A stretch of DNA of 64,000 bases from assembly GCA_050084515.1 (NCBI GenBank), contig CM114272.1, positions 37,758,001-37,822,000 of the forward strand. The letters are read 5' to 3'. This stretch comes from Blasia pusilla. Taxonomy: Eukaryota; Marchantiophyta; Marchantiopsida; Blasiales. A program made the position numbers and the translations under genes. Each line of letters opens with the position of its first letter. The first letter of the stretch is position 1. Below, in pieces: positions 11,040 through 22,700 of this stretch. The notes under the pieces are model-generated. The model was not told where the DNA came from. It was given only the letters and a program-made list of their open reading frames with translations, and searched no databases.

Positions 11040-11045
<6 letters not shown>
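10835..11045 (-). pseudogene. LINE #1, 5' side fragment beyond the gypsy insertion
   Basis: The sequence is homologous to 13381-13540 of LINE #2 and continues LINE #1 from position 532. It contains a 46 bp tandem duplication (10914-10959 and 10960-11005) absent from LINE #2. It ends at a (GA)n run starting at ~11041. Confidence 0.75.

Positions 11046-11070
<25 letters not shown>
11041..11070. repeat. (GA)n microsatellite
   Basis: About 14 uninterrupted GA units follow the LINE #1 fragment and precede repeat R1. Confidence 0.9.
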
Positions 11071-11072
<2 letters not shown>

Positions 11073-11074
<2 letters not shown>

Positions 11075-11455
11075 TCATTAAGCAGTGTTTCTGGTAGCCT
11101 TACGACCATAGATCCCGCGCCCTGGTTGGACGATGCTTGAGATTGGTATGGGTGTAGAGGGAGAACCAAGTGAAGAAGGTACCATATGAGAAAAGGGAGA
11201 CACTATCATATAGTGTGAGTGTTGACCAAACAACGTGTTTGTGCAGACCTTCCAAGTGTCAACCAAGAAACTCTTCACCACAACATCTACTTTACCTGAT
11301 TGGGATCCCCAATAAACATTACTTACCAGTGCTACAGCCTTGGGCAATGAGTCAAGCCTACTGAATGTGTTGATCAATTTTGGTGCTACCAGCTTAGCAA
11401 TATCAGCATATGCTCTTGCTCTGTGAGTTGTGAATTTTGCGCAGGAGACCAATTA
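11073..11455. repeat. Repeat family R, copy R1
   Basis: A ~380 bp unit also found, diverged, at 55910-56190, 56195-56575, 58650-58880 and 58890-59275. Shared landmarks are ACTCATTAAG, a GTAGCCTT-CGACCATAGA segment, ACCATATGAGA, GTGTCAACC.AGAAACTCTTC and AGCAATATCAGCATATG. On the minus strand R1 is a 124-codon open frame without similarity I recognise. The other copies do not keep that frame, so coding capacity is doubtful. Confidence 0.8.
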
Positions 11456-11525
11456 ATGACTAAAGGTTTCATCCCCATCGTCACACGCGGCGCAAGAGTT
11501 TAGTTGTGTTCCCATCTTGCTTTTC

Positions 11526-11966
11526 TCATGGTTCAAGGGGATTGCTCCCGTTGTGAACTTGAACTTGAGTCGAATTCCCCAAGCAAGGGGTTCTCCGCAA
11601 ATAGTTCTTCAGTTCTGCCTTCTTGGGATATACCGTCAAGAGAGAGAGGTCAGACATTTTTATGGCTTCCTCCATGTTCTTCTGTTGTGAGCATTTGCCC
11701 ACTGCTTTGGTTATGGTATCCATGAATTCTTTCTTATCTTGCTCCCACAGTTCAGGCCCTGCCGGGAGCTTGGAAGCTTGCACAATCTCTTGAACCTTTT
11801 TTGTCCAAGATTTGGCTTGCTTTACGGGTCTTCTTTGGGTCCAGGTTTTCCCCATCACCTCTTTAGGATAGGGATGGGAGTCCATTGTCTCCAGCTGCCT
11901 CCGCCATTTCAACTTGGCAATGTCACGTCTGTCTTCCAAGGGTTCCACACCTAGTTCTGATCTCAC
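11526..11966 (-). pseudogene. LINE #2 ORF2, C-terminal region
   Basis: An open frame with features of the region that follows RT in plant LINEs: RDIAKLKWRRQLETM, a Lys/Arg-rich middle and LKNYLRR near the end. Just below, in a different frame at ~11478-11520, is a short Cys motif CAACDDGDE that recalls the CPLCGxxxE-type ending of LINE ORF2 proteins. No separate enzyme activity is implied. Confidence 0.6.
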
Positions 11967-12016
11967 ACCAACTCCGGCTGCTCGTGATGACGTTCACATC
12001 ACACCCCGAAACGCCT

Positions 12017-13229
12017 TCAGCTATCAGCTTCAAGCCTATCACTTTGTTTGGTGTTGGCATCCCACACTGCTGCCCCGTATTCCAGCAAGGGACGAACGGT
12101 ATGCAAAATGACAGAGCACTTTACTTCAAATGTGATATCCTGGCACTGTAGGAATGTGGAAGGACAATTCACCTTCTTATGGCCTTTCTCAGTAGTCTTC
12201 TTAATGTGTGCATCCCACATGCAATCCTCCAAGAATTCTATGCCTAGAAAGGTGTATGTAGCCACACGGGGGATCTCTTGTTCGCCCCAGTACCACTGAT
12301 GGTCTTGGTCCTCCTCCTTGCCATTGAGAATCATCACACTGCACTTCAGTACATTTGCCTCCATGCCCCACATGTCACACCAGATTTTGGTCAGGGAGAT
12401 CATCTCTTTGAGTTTCTCTCATGTTTCCTCGAGGCCACCAAAGTCATCAGCAAACATTAGGGCAGCAACTCTGTTGTTGCCCTAATGTGGCATACGGGAG
12501 GATAGTGGACTAGGCATACGGGTGGGCAGCAACAGAGTTGTTGCCCACCCGTATGCCTAGTCCAATAGTCTTCCAATAGGGAATTCACGAAAATGTTGAA
12601 GAGAGTGGGGGAGAGCAGGCATCCTTGAGCCACTCCTTGCTTGATGTCGAATGTCCCACTCTTTTGGCCATTCACGAGAACTCTACTCCTTGTGTTCTGG
12701 TACATCTTCTCCACCACCCTCCACATTTTCCCTCTCAGCCCCGCCTTCCACAAGCTACAAGATAGCCCGTCACGCCATACAGTGTCATATGCCTTCTTGA
12801 GGTCCAAGAAGAAGCAATAGGTGGGTTTCCCCTCTTTTTTCCTACCCTTGATAATCTGACTGAAGGTGAAGATGTGGTCCACGCATCCTCGGGCTTGCCG
12901 GAAGGCAGCCTGGCCTTCCTTGATGACAGAATTCTCCTCCATGTACATAGAGATCCTATTGTTGAGTATCTGGCGCAGGAGCTTCCGACTACACTCAAGC
13001 AATGTAATACCCCCTGTAGTTTCAGGGTCTTTCGCTCACCCTTCTTGAAGAGGTTCACGATGACTCCCACCTGCCATCTTTGTGGGATGACTTCTGCCCG
13101 CCAGACCAGGTTGAAGAGACTCACTAGAGAACGAGCCATAGTAGCATCGCCATACTTCAACAGCTCATTCACAAGCTCATCACCACCGCGTGCTTTGTGG
13201 TTCACAAGTTCTTTGATCGCTGCTCCCAC
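12017..13229 (-). pseudogene. LINE #2 reverse transcriptase
   Basis: The RT core, which primes cDNA synthesis from nicked chromosomal DNA. From the N-terminus: LVNELLKYGDATMARSL (upper frame), KEGQAAFRQARGCVDHIF, CFFLDLKKAYDTVWRDGL (motif A Asp), the motif GVAQGCLLSPTLFNIFVN, then MFADDFG (motif C FADD, ~12449-12471) and, in 12017-12403, MEANVLKCSVMILNG and YTFLGIEF of the thumb. The core is split over several frames. Between the motif ending FNIFVN and FADD there is a ~60 bp palindromic insertion that breaks the frame. It is very similar to the part of LINE #1 at 1-532. Confidence 0.87.
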
Positions 13230-14071
13230 CTTAGTCTAGGAGAACCAATCATTATATGGGTTGCCCAACTCAACCTCATCATCTGCCTTCTCCCGTTGTA
13301 TCTTAACAAAATCCTCCACCACCCTCTCGAAGTGCCGCTCTTCAAGGGATGTCCGCGCGGGCTTCCTGCCTAACTCCTTGTTATGGCCTTCCAACACATG
13401 TCGGATCTGTTAAGCTGTGGTCACCATTCCACCGTCTTTTCTCTTCAAGGCCTTTACGTCGTATTTGTCCCTCGCCTTGCTCAATTTCTCCACTTCCATC
13501 CATAACTTTTTCTGATTCTCAGTGAAATTCTCATTGATGGATGAGTATGTGGCTTGGTTCATTTTCTTCTTGTGCATGCGCACGAGAAGACGGGTTTCCT
13601 TGCGTAGGGCGCACATACTCTACCCACAAGGATGCATCGCCCTGGCTTTGGCACTTGTGACATACGCTTCCCTTCGTTTGGCAATGGTTGCCTTGAGTTC
13701 CAAGGACCACCATTTGACGGCTCTGCCGCATATTATCAATTTCCTACCGACAGCAATCTCGATGGCATCTGTCACTCCACGCTCCCACCATGCCAGCACC
13801 ATGTCCACAGTTGTTCTTGTAAACCCAGAGGTCTTAACGGTAGATTCAATGAAAGTGTCAAATGCCAAGAGATTTTCTTCCAGCTTGCCAATGTACACCT
13901 TCTTGTTGCCCTCATCTTGGAAGTCCTCTATCCTCCATTTCTTGATCACTCTCTTCACTAGTTTGGTCGAGCAGTTTAGCCTTTGCTGCAACTCTGTCCA
14001 GACCAATGAATGATCTGATCTTCCAATGTCTGTCGCATCCACTGTGATCTTCCCACTACGCGTAGAGTTCC

Positions 14072-14719
14072 TCATCCCACAGCTATGTAGTCCACAATGG
14101 AGCTCTCATTCTCCTTGAAGTTGACCCTAGTCCAAGTCGGGGATCCCACCTTATGCCTATCATTAAGTGCCATCAGTTGAAGTTCCCTCAACATCATGAT
14201 CAGCCATCTGCCATTGCCATTCACTCTCACATCTCCAAACATCTCGATCTCCGCTTGGGGATCAGGGCCTTGCCCCACCCAGCTGTTGAAGTCTCCCAGC
14301 AAGACTATGTTCCCCTTTGTCTGGAACCCAAGGCAATCATTTTTCACACTTTCAAACGCTCCCTCTGTTACAACAGCAGATTCACAGTTTGTAGGCATGT
14401 AAATACACCCGATATACATATCCCGCGAGTTGCACTCAGCTCGGACTTTGACCCATATGATGTGTTCACACTCGAACCCTGTGTTGATGATCTCACACAT
14501 GTCCACCATGAAGTCTCTGATGAAGAACCCGACACCCTTCATGCCTCTGTTGTTGTCCGCGTGGGTGCTACACATCTTTCCAAACCATGCATAGTGTGGT
14601 ACATGGGGTATCTCCATTAACTTGGTTTCCCAAGTTTCCTGACCCCCGCATATATGTATTTGATTTTTCAGCAAAACTTCAGCAACCTCCAGCTGCTTCA
14701 TTGCATGGGTGGAGTCCAC
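14072..14719 (-). pseudogene. LINE #2 AP endonuclease-like domain
   Basis: A 215-codon open frame matching the endonuclease/exonuclease/phosphatase fold at the start of LINE ORF2, which nicks target DNA. Visible motifs: QIHICGGQETWE (QET-type motif with the catalytic Glu), GVGFFIRD, GCIYMPT, VLLGDFNSWVG (GDFN catalytic motif) and, near the end, SIVDYIAVG. The frame is open over this domain, but the following ORF2 segment (13620-14075, starting MRNSTRSGKI) overlaps in another frame with DIGRSDHSLVW, the SDH motif. So a frameshift divides the domain close to its C-terminus. Confidence 0.85.
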
Positions 14720-15391
14720 AGAAGTTCGGTACCCAAACGGAGACTGTCACAAAGTGGGTTGGGATCGGCGGGCACGCTTTTGGCGTCGGTGTGGTCGCTA
14801 TGCGACATGGAACCTCTTCATGTGCAGGCTCTTCATCGCTAGTCCCTTGGAGAACACTAAAGATATTAGGTGTGTAGATCACCAACGGTTTTGTGGAGAT
14901 GGGCCTTTCCTTCAAGCTGGAACCACCCTCGATCACGATAGCCCCGGTTGTAGGCATGTCGGATCTTGAGACACCTGGTTTTTGTGGCAAGCCAAGTATT
15001 GGACTCCTATGCCCTTGATAGACACCTTGAAGATACATTGATTGTCGTTCATCATCCGAGTAACCCCAACAAAGAGCTGTGAATTCAAAGCCCAAAGTCT
15101 GCAAGACATAATCTTAAATGAGACAAAGTCTATTGTGGGACGTACACCGAAAATGATCATGTGGAACCGTGGTCTCCTCCTGAAGACCAGATTGAACTCG
15201 CTGCCCAGATCCAAACTCCGAGGGGCCTTTGAGCGTCTCACATAAACATGCCGGTATTCCCCACCCAGCTTGGGGATGGTGGGCTTTGGTATGCGCCTTT
15301 GATAGGTGAACTGATACTCCTCACAAGCTTGGGAGGACTGAGATATATTGGGCTCAAGGCCGCTGATTATATGTAGAGGTTTGGCAAACAA
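14679..15391 (-). pseudogene. LINE #2 ORF1-like region
   Basis: Two overlapping open frames (14933-15391, 152 codons; 14679-15104, 141 codons) upstream of the endonuclease. They are rich in Arg and aromatic residues (VYVRRSKAPRSLDLGSEF, VFRRRPRFHM) and share no motif I recognise. Position suggests ORF1, an RNA-binding protein in most LINEs, or the 5' part of a single ORF. The overlap of the two frames probably marks a frameshift. Confidence 0.4.
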
Positions 15392-15877
15392 CTGATTTAG
15401 GATCTGGGGAGAATGCTTAAGCTCCCAGCCCGAGAGTCCAGACAGGGGCTAGCTGTCCTATTTGTGCGGAGGGGCTGCCTCCAAGCGGCAGGGTGCCCAA
15501 AGAGAGCCCGCTTGTTACCCCCAGAGATCATCACTACCTGCCAAGGTGAACAGCCCTGGCATTAAGAGGAGGGTCCGTGAATCCAGCTTCAAAAGAAGGA
15601 GAGGTCTCCATTTCTCCAACTAAGTCCACTGGACACCTTACTTGTGGCACAACTGCCACAAGTCACATGGATTACATGACACACTAATCCACACCTACCA
15701 ACCAGGGGACCGACATCGCAAGCTCACTACAGGTTCCAACTACAACAATGGGCAACTCGACAGAGAGTATTGCTATATTGCTTGCGCGTGATTCACTCAT
15801 TATAAGCTACCCATGAGCACTGCTTTAGAACATGTCGTCCCAACATACCAAGCCTGTCAGACTTGTACTTTGTGGGT

Positions 15878-15889
15878 TTAAACCCAACC

Positions 15890-15920
<31 letters not shown>

Positions 15921-16159
15921 TGACAATGCCAGAGAAGGAGGAGCATCACTCTACCATCCTTTCGATGATTTAAGAGGCAAGATGGTGAGAGTAGCAACAG
16001 AACGGTGTTAAGGTATTGAGCGTCTTTGTATGAAAATAACTCGACTTCCACTATATCATCCTTCGATAAATGAGAAGCCTCAAAGGAGTAGTTTCTTGTT
16101 AAGTCAAAGAGGACATTGAGTGATCTTATTTCAAGATGTATCGCACACTTCAAAATCAA
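15878..16159 (-). other. Open frame conserved in both copies of the segmental duplication; unrecognised
   Basis: A 93-codon minus-strand frame. Its middle (residues ~10-60), with FDLTRNYSFEASHLSKDDI and EVELFSYKDAQYLNT, recurs in the duplicate at 59220-59453 with a few substitutions and no stop over that stretch. The lower end runs into an (AG)n tract at 15896-15920. I do not recognise a protein family. It could be an exon of a gene downstream of TRS130 or chance conservation after a recent duplication. Confidence 0.25.
15896..15920. repeat. (AG)n microsatellite
   Basis: About 12 AG units between LINE #2 and the DNA downstream of TRS130. Confidence 0.85.
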
Positions 16160-19100
16160 ATTTAATGAGAATTTTGATCAATACGTTTCATTCCAAAGGG
16201 AAACTAATGTGAGACAATTCTGCACCAACTTATCTTCTTGGCATTTTAAATAGTCCTCTTCGACACACCTCTAGCATCTAAGTCAACTATTACTCATTCC
16301 CACTTATCCTCTCATTTCATCATAGCTCACTTCAACTTCTTCAGAACAGGTTTTTCCGCCATATCTCTACCTAAAGAAACTAAGGTTGTCATTGGCACCT
16401 CACCTCCTTCATTTAACTCTTCATCTCCTACTTCTTCACCCTCCCACTTAGATTCATTATCTGTCATTCTTCGCGCCTTAGAGTAGCTCACACTACATCT
16501 TCACCACAAGAGTTTGAATTCCACTCTACTTGAACACGGTGGCCGGTATTTTCACTAAGGGATGGCAAGCACCCAAGCTCCTAGACCTTTGCTTGATAAG
16601 AGTGCACGAAATTTGAACTAAGCCATGAATTGAGCTGTAAATACGTGAGTGTGAAACCAGACATCATGTAATAAGTTTAATAAATCTTATCAGCAAGGAT
16701 TTAAAGTCATGATCTGGTATTGAGCTTTCGCGGGTTTGAAAATCTGTGGGCCCAATTTATCAGGAGTCACCAAACAGGATGTGGGATTAATCAGATAAAG
16801 TTTTGTAAGTTCCCTCGTGGACCCATATTCCGTAGGTGATGCCAACGAGCTTATGAAGTCTTGTAGACGAGGTTCATGTCATGCAAGGACATTTCCCGTG
16901 AGTGTGCATCAGTACTCTGTCAGGAACAATTCCTGACAGTACTTCAGTGAATTGGCAGGGCTAGGCATTACCACACTTGCCATACTTCTACAGTGCTTTT
17001 TAAGTGGTACAACCGTGAGCTGTGACGTCATGAAAGTCCCTGCAATTGTCAACATGCAGAGATTGAAATCACAAAATTAACCTTTAACCCCAAGGACCGA
17101 TAGAGGTGAAATACACCTCACCATACAGCCAGCAAAGACTGGGAAGCCTTGAGCTACCTGGCATCAAGGTGGACATGGTTCACGCATCAATTGACTTCTG
17201 CGAGGGATGATCATATAGGGCTTTTTTGGGGTAACAACATACCATGCAACCGTCTACCTACTGGTGAAAGACCATTCCTCTTCTGTATCAATTGTACAAA
17301 TGACCTGCTGGACTGTGGGGTGGCCCAAAAATAGTCCAATTATGTGAAGATTACTTTTGTTGCAAACCTTCACTAAGCTGACCTAGTAAAATTGTGCCAG
17401 GCAACATAGACCAGCCTTCTGTACGAGCATGGGCTTGTACATTCCGTTGATTATGGCAAGCAGTTCCATTGACTATGCTCGCCGCGAAACAGAACATATC
17501 TCCACTAGAAATATCTTGCGGTAGAGGGAGTGGGAAATAGAGGGAATTTCAACCAGCCGTGAAATAGAGCTCCTCGTCCTAGCAACTACTGATGAATAGA
17601 CACACTCTACCACTAGTAGACCCTACAAGGGTCTCTGGAGCATATAAACAATGCATCTTGAACTACAATACAGACTACCAGCTCAAACAAAATGTCCCTC
17701 ACAAGGCTACCAAACTGCTAGGAATGGGCTGCCCAGCTAGATTATCTTTGAAGCACAAAGTGTAGAACATAGTGAAGGGGGAAGTACACAAACTATATGA
17801 GGTCCTGCAGGGTTACAACTGATGTGAGCTCGACTGATGTTTGCCAAGCACAATGAAGGAGGGTGTATATGACCGGCCACCAACGGCACACATGCCATAG
17901 AAATCACAACCCTCGAACCCATCCTTTGTGAAAGCAGAATGACACCTTTCTTCCTCCCGGCCACCATCCAGTTTTCTGCACTTGCTTGAAGCTCATATAC
18001 AAGCTCCTCCAGATCATCCTGCCAGAAAAACATCCATCCGCATGCACATTTCTAATAAGAGGACTTCAGTAAACTCGCTCACTCACTATTCTTGACTCTC
18101 ACAAAAATGCTTGGTACAGAACTACAGGATCCAGATCAAGGAGGAGCACATGTTCTACACGTCCAAGTCATACCTACTAATGATCAGAACCTAAGACAAA
18201 GCATTCAATTCCCTCAATCCAAAGAGCCTCCATTATCTTCGCAACTTTTCTACTAGGTTGATATTTCTGCGTTTCAGTTAGGTCCCCTGTCAATCATGAT
18301 CTGGGTAAAATGGCCACAACACAGAGAGTTTGCTCGGTATTGAGACTCCTAGGTATGGATGCCTTGAGCAGGGTGCCCTTGCATCAGGGAGGAAAATCTC
18401 CAGGAACATAGATATCACTCATGCAGTGGACTAAGATTAAATTTCAGCACTCATGTACTGAAAATTAGCACAACTTAAGTCCAATTATAGCCCTCATAAA
18501 CTGAAACTGGAACGATCCACACACTGAAGGTTCCTTCATTGTTCCATGTTAACAACCTGATGGTACAGCGTAAGGTCTACACCCAGGCAGAGGAATTCCA
18601 TTCAGATCTGTAGGTTGGAACACAGTTAATTGTTTCCAAACCCCCTATACTAATGGAACACAGTACAAATCAGTTCTAGAATACTTTGCTCCGGAACCAT
18701 CAAGCCGAATTTAATACCCCAATCTACATTTTGAGGACAGACGAAAATCAGCATTAAACTTCCTGAGGCTTAAGATGCAGGCATATACCAGTGCAGCTTA
18801 ATACTAACTCCTTGAGACAAATATCCTGGATTTCAAAGTACTGACCTGAGAATCAGAAGATGAGGGAACAGATGTAGGAGCAGCAATTGTTGCATCACAT
18901 TCCAAGTTGTTCGATTTGATGTAACCTTCCTTCAGTCTCTCAATCCGCCATTGGAAGATAACCTGCTTCCCTACTCGAGGTCCAATGGGTGGAATAGGGA
19001 GCATGCCAACAGCCACAAGTTGCTCAAGAACAGGCATTTGTAAGACAAATGTGCTTGTATAAGTCAAACTTCCTTCATCTTCAGTTGTTTGGCTATCAAT

Positions 19101-19709
19101 CATCCTGACAGGAGCATGTGCTCCAATTCTCCGATCGCCAGAAATTTTGTACAGAATAATCAAACTACTCTCTTCAGGAATCTCCATTACGCGCTCATTG
19201 TTGACTATTGACTTCCCTGTAGTGAAAGCACATACAAGCGTCACGAAATCAACTTTTGAAGGGAGAAAGTGGCACATTTTGAAGTGAGGTTAATGATCCA
19301 CTAGTTCAATACATGCTCTTCACAATTCCATTTCCATAACTTGCAACTTTATATAAAGCAAAAGGATGCTTCCAGAAATCTTTTACATCCAACATGACGG
19401 AAATCTAGTACCTTCTTTCATGATAGGGCTATCCGACTGGACTACAAATAGTAAAGCCCCTTCAGAAGTTGGTGACAACGTCAAAGGAAGCACCCACGAC
19501 GGACTGGGTCGTCCATCAGACCCATTAGTATGCACAAAACCTGCTTGCAGCTCCAGCCTGACATCAAGGATTGTGATAGTCGCGACCAACTCGGATGTTA
19601 AAGTAACCTACACACAAACATAAACGTTCAACCCTGCTGCAGGATAGCTCTCATGATAACCAATTGCAACAGCATGTACTTCAGAAAAGGCTTGTACATT
19701 CAAAACCAC
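15981..19709. repeat. Segmental duplication, original copy
   Basis: This 3.7 kb block holds the last three exons of TRS130 and ~1.75 kb downstream. It matches 59286-63019 in the same orientation at a near-constant offset of 43,305-43,311 bp. Similarity starts at GATGGTGAGAGTAGCAAC and ends at CAAAACCAC. The copy here keeps intact splice sites and frame. Confidence 0.92.
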
Positions 19710-22700
19710 TTGTATTTGAAAGAACCTTAAAGTTTAAATATGCTAATGAGCCACCCACCTGTACAATGAGAACTCCATCATTTCCTTTGCTTACAACCCG
19801 AGTCACAGTGCGGAAAGGCTTCGTAAACTGCACTGCAATAGCCCTGATAAAAAAATTATTAAAGACCAACGCTTTTGTCATCCATCTCCTGAATATTCTA
19901 TCTGCCATTATGGGTAGTTTTTAGTGAGGAAACACACTTTTTCACCACGTTTAGGAATATACCTTTCAAAACTCCGGCTTCTTTCCACTCCAAATTCCAG
20001 CTTGACATTTAGAGTTCTCATTCCTTCTGCTGTACTTGTTGATCTTGATGGCAGCTGACCAAGCAGACCATTTTCAGCTGGCTCAAACAGATGATCTTTT
20101 GTGGCAACATCCATAACAGTGTCACCGATTGATATTGCTCTATTCAGCCCACCTTTTGGAGATGTGGGGAGCGATGGCAGAAGATCAGCTCCAGCATTTT
20201 CATTTTGAATATGAGAAACTACGCATAACCAGAGTACAGATGAAATTCTACTTGCCCAATCCGGTAATTCCAAGTGTCCATCCTTCAATACAACCGTTTC
20301 ATTTGTTTGAGTGGGTGTGACCACAGGATGTAAATGTGAGCCATTATCCTTGTGCAGTGTTTCGACCTCCTTTATACAACTACTAGTTTGTGCAATGGTG
20401 GGCATCACATTTTGAGGAAAATCTTCAGTATTTAATATTTCTAGATGAGTTGCTTGATGAAGATCCAAGCTCAAACCAAGTCCTGCTGAGACACTCACTC
20501 GAGAACCCCTGAGTGAGTACTCCAAAGGTTCAATTACTATTCCCACCCACTGTGGTTCACCAATGAGAAGCCTCCATGATACAGCAGGTGTTATAGAGAC
20601 AAGGGCCCGAGGTTTTGACACCTACAAGTAGCAGAAGATTGTCAGTTTCTGGAGGAGGATAACTTTCCTGTCTGACCATAGTTCAAGACATTATCTACCT
20701 TGAGGCTATCTTGGTAGAACTACACTACAGGAAACTTGGAACTTCGAAAATATTTTTAACGAACAGCGCACAACAAAATCTGGAATGGAAAAACGTGAGG
20801 GTCAATAAGTACATCCAAGGTTGCGACATGGTCAATTCAAAGAACATCAATGAAAGAAAAGAAAAATGAAGAAGATACATTGGCTCACTCCCACCAGGGC
20901 ATCTGAAGAGATCAACAAATATCCCAAAGAAGAGTAACCACCAAAAGAAAGTTGAACAAGAACACAAGGAATCGTTGACTACCCGTTTACAAGCAAAAGC
21001 ATGTGTCTACCTCCACAACAGGTCGGAGTGGTTTCTCATGGCTTAAGTAATCATCACTGTCTGGTGGACCACCCTTGCAGCTTGAGGCACTTGTGTAGCA
21101 ATATGTATGTGATCTTAACTTCACATCACCTATGTGCCCAGTAAGCACCCCTAGAACATAAGATCCAGGGCGCTGTGGGGGTAAGAGGATGGAGACGCAA
21201 TTCTTTCCAGGCTTCAAAACAGGAGCGTCGGTGCTTTTAACAACCTGAAGAGAGAACACAGAGAAAGCCAAAGGGCCAGTTCAGGTAAGATATTCGACCT
21301 AAACCTGCCAGAAGACAGCCTCACAAGGAAGTGGCATCAACAATTTGCATGAATTCCAGGTTGAAAAAGTGTCATATCAAAAGATCTGGGCAAGCTAAGA
21401 ATATGTACATGGACCTATAGTTTGCAGTTCATCTAATCCTATATACCTGCTCACCAATAGTTTCTGCTGAAAAAATGGGATACTTCATTATTTGCTTCGA
21501 AATTACTCAATATCATGGACAAGTTCGAGCAAATTATGACATGCACAGCTAGATTTACCCTCTTAGCATCAATCTTATGTTTCTGTCACACTGCATACAA
21601 TCAATATGACTGCAGTGACCATCCAGATGCACCTCTCAGGTAAACATGAAAGCAACGACACTCAGTTGTGACTCTCTTGTACTGGCACTCTTCTGACCTT
21701 GACTAGATCCTCATAAGGACTCTACCACATTTGTCTAGACTTGTGCCATCAAATTTTTGTAAAGAAACATGGGAAATCCATGCAGAGCTACTCTGAGCAG
21801 GACTCACTTACTATGCCTTCTCACAACCCACTATGGTTATCAAAGTCCACACCTTGGCACCTTCATCCGCACTGAACGTTGTAACGAGAGTCAAGCTCAA
21901 TGACTCCAGCGAAATATCATCTGTAAATCCACTCCAGACAATGACTTGAAGTGTGCCAGGATCTCCTTCACACAGCTCTAGAGGTGGTCCACCCCTAGAA
22001 GTAAATGTAATGAGTGCAGAGACATCCAACGAAACTGGTGCCTTCAATCCACTGTGAGCAAGCCTGACAATTTCTGACTGCAAGATCTGCCGCTCTTGAT
22101 CGGTTAGCAAACCTGTCTCCAAAGACAGCAATCGGATACAAGAAGAAAGAAATCCAGCCCAATCACCAAGTTGCTTTTGGCACTCAGAAAGCCGGGGAAG
22201 CACCTCAGATAACAACGCATGCCACCGCTCCCCTGCATAAGAAGCACAAACTTTCTCGTACAGTTTTGCTGCTGAATCCAAATTACCCCGTCTGTAGTGC
22301 ACAGCTGCAACCTCTCCATCTAATACAACACCATGTCGTTTACGCCAAGACCGATGGAAGTTGTCTGCTGCCGCTCGGGTAAGCTCCAGGTACAGCTCCT
22401 ACGCACAGGTGATTTCAGCTGAAAATTATCACCAATTCACAACACACCACCCTGTTCATAGCATCACATACAAACTATTCCACCATCCTTTTTCCTCTTA
22501 CTGATGAACTACCGTACAGAAACTAGACGAAAGAAGGAAAAAAATCTGGCTCGCCAAGCATTCAACATTTCAACTCCAGCATCACACACATAGCCAAACA
22601 CTGTATGTTGAAGAAGACAAGTGGGAAACCCTAACTTGAGACATCTAAATCCCAAACCAACCAGCTTAGAAGTACTCATCAATGATACCCAGCAGGGCCA

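Larger units (their letters stand above)
11475..15480 (-). mobile_element. LINE #2, near-complete non-LTR retrotransposon
   Basis: A ~4 kb minus-strand LINE. From high to low coordinate: an ORF1-like region (14679-15391), an AP endonuclease (14072-14719), a connecting region (13410-14075), RT (12440-13229), RT thumb/post-RT region (12017-12403), and the C-terminal region (11478-11966) ending in a Cys-rich CAACDDGDE motif. Domain order EN-RT is typical of L1/Jockey-type LINEs. Several frameshifts and an inverted insertion at 12506-12564 make it non-autonomous. No poly-A tail is evident at the lower edge. It lies between repeat R1 and the DNA downstream of TRS130. Confidence 0.85.

Noticed and set aside
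19366-20320. Plus-strand open frames opposite TRS130 exons (19366-19623, 19664-19924, 20129-20320)
   Set aside because: They are antisense shadows of conserved TRS130 exons 15-17, whose splice phases all agree on the minus strand.
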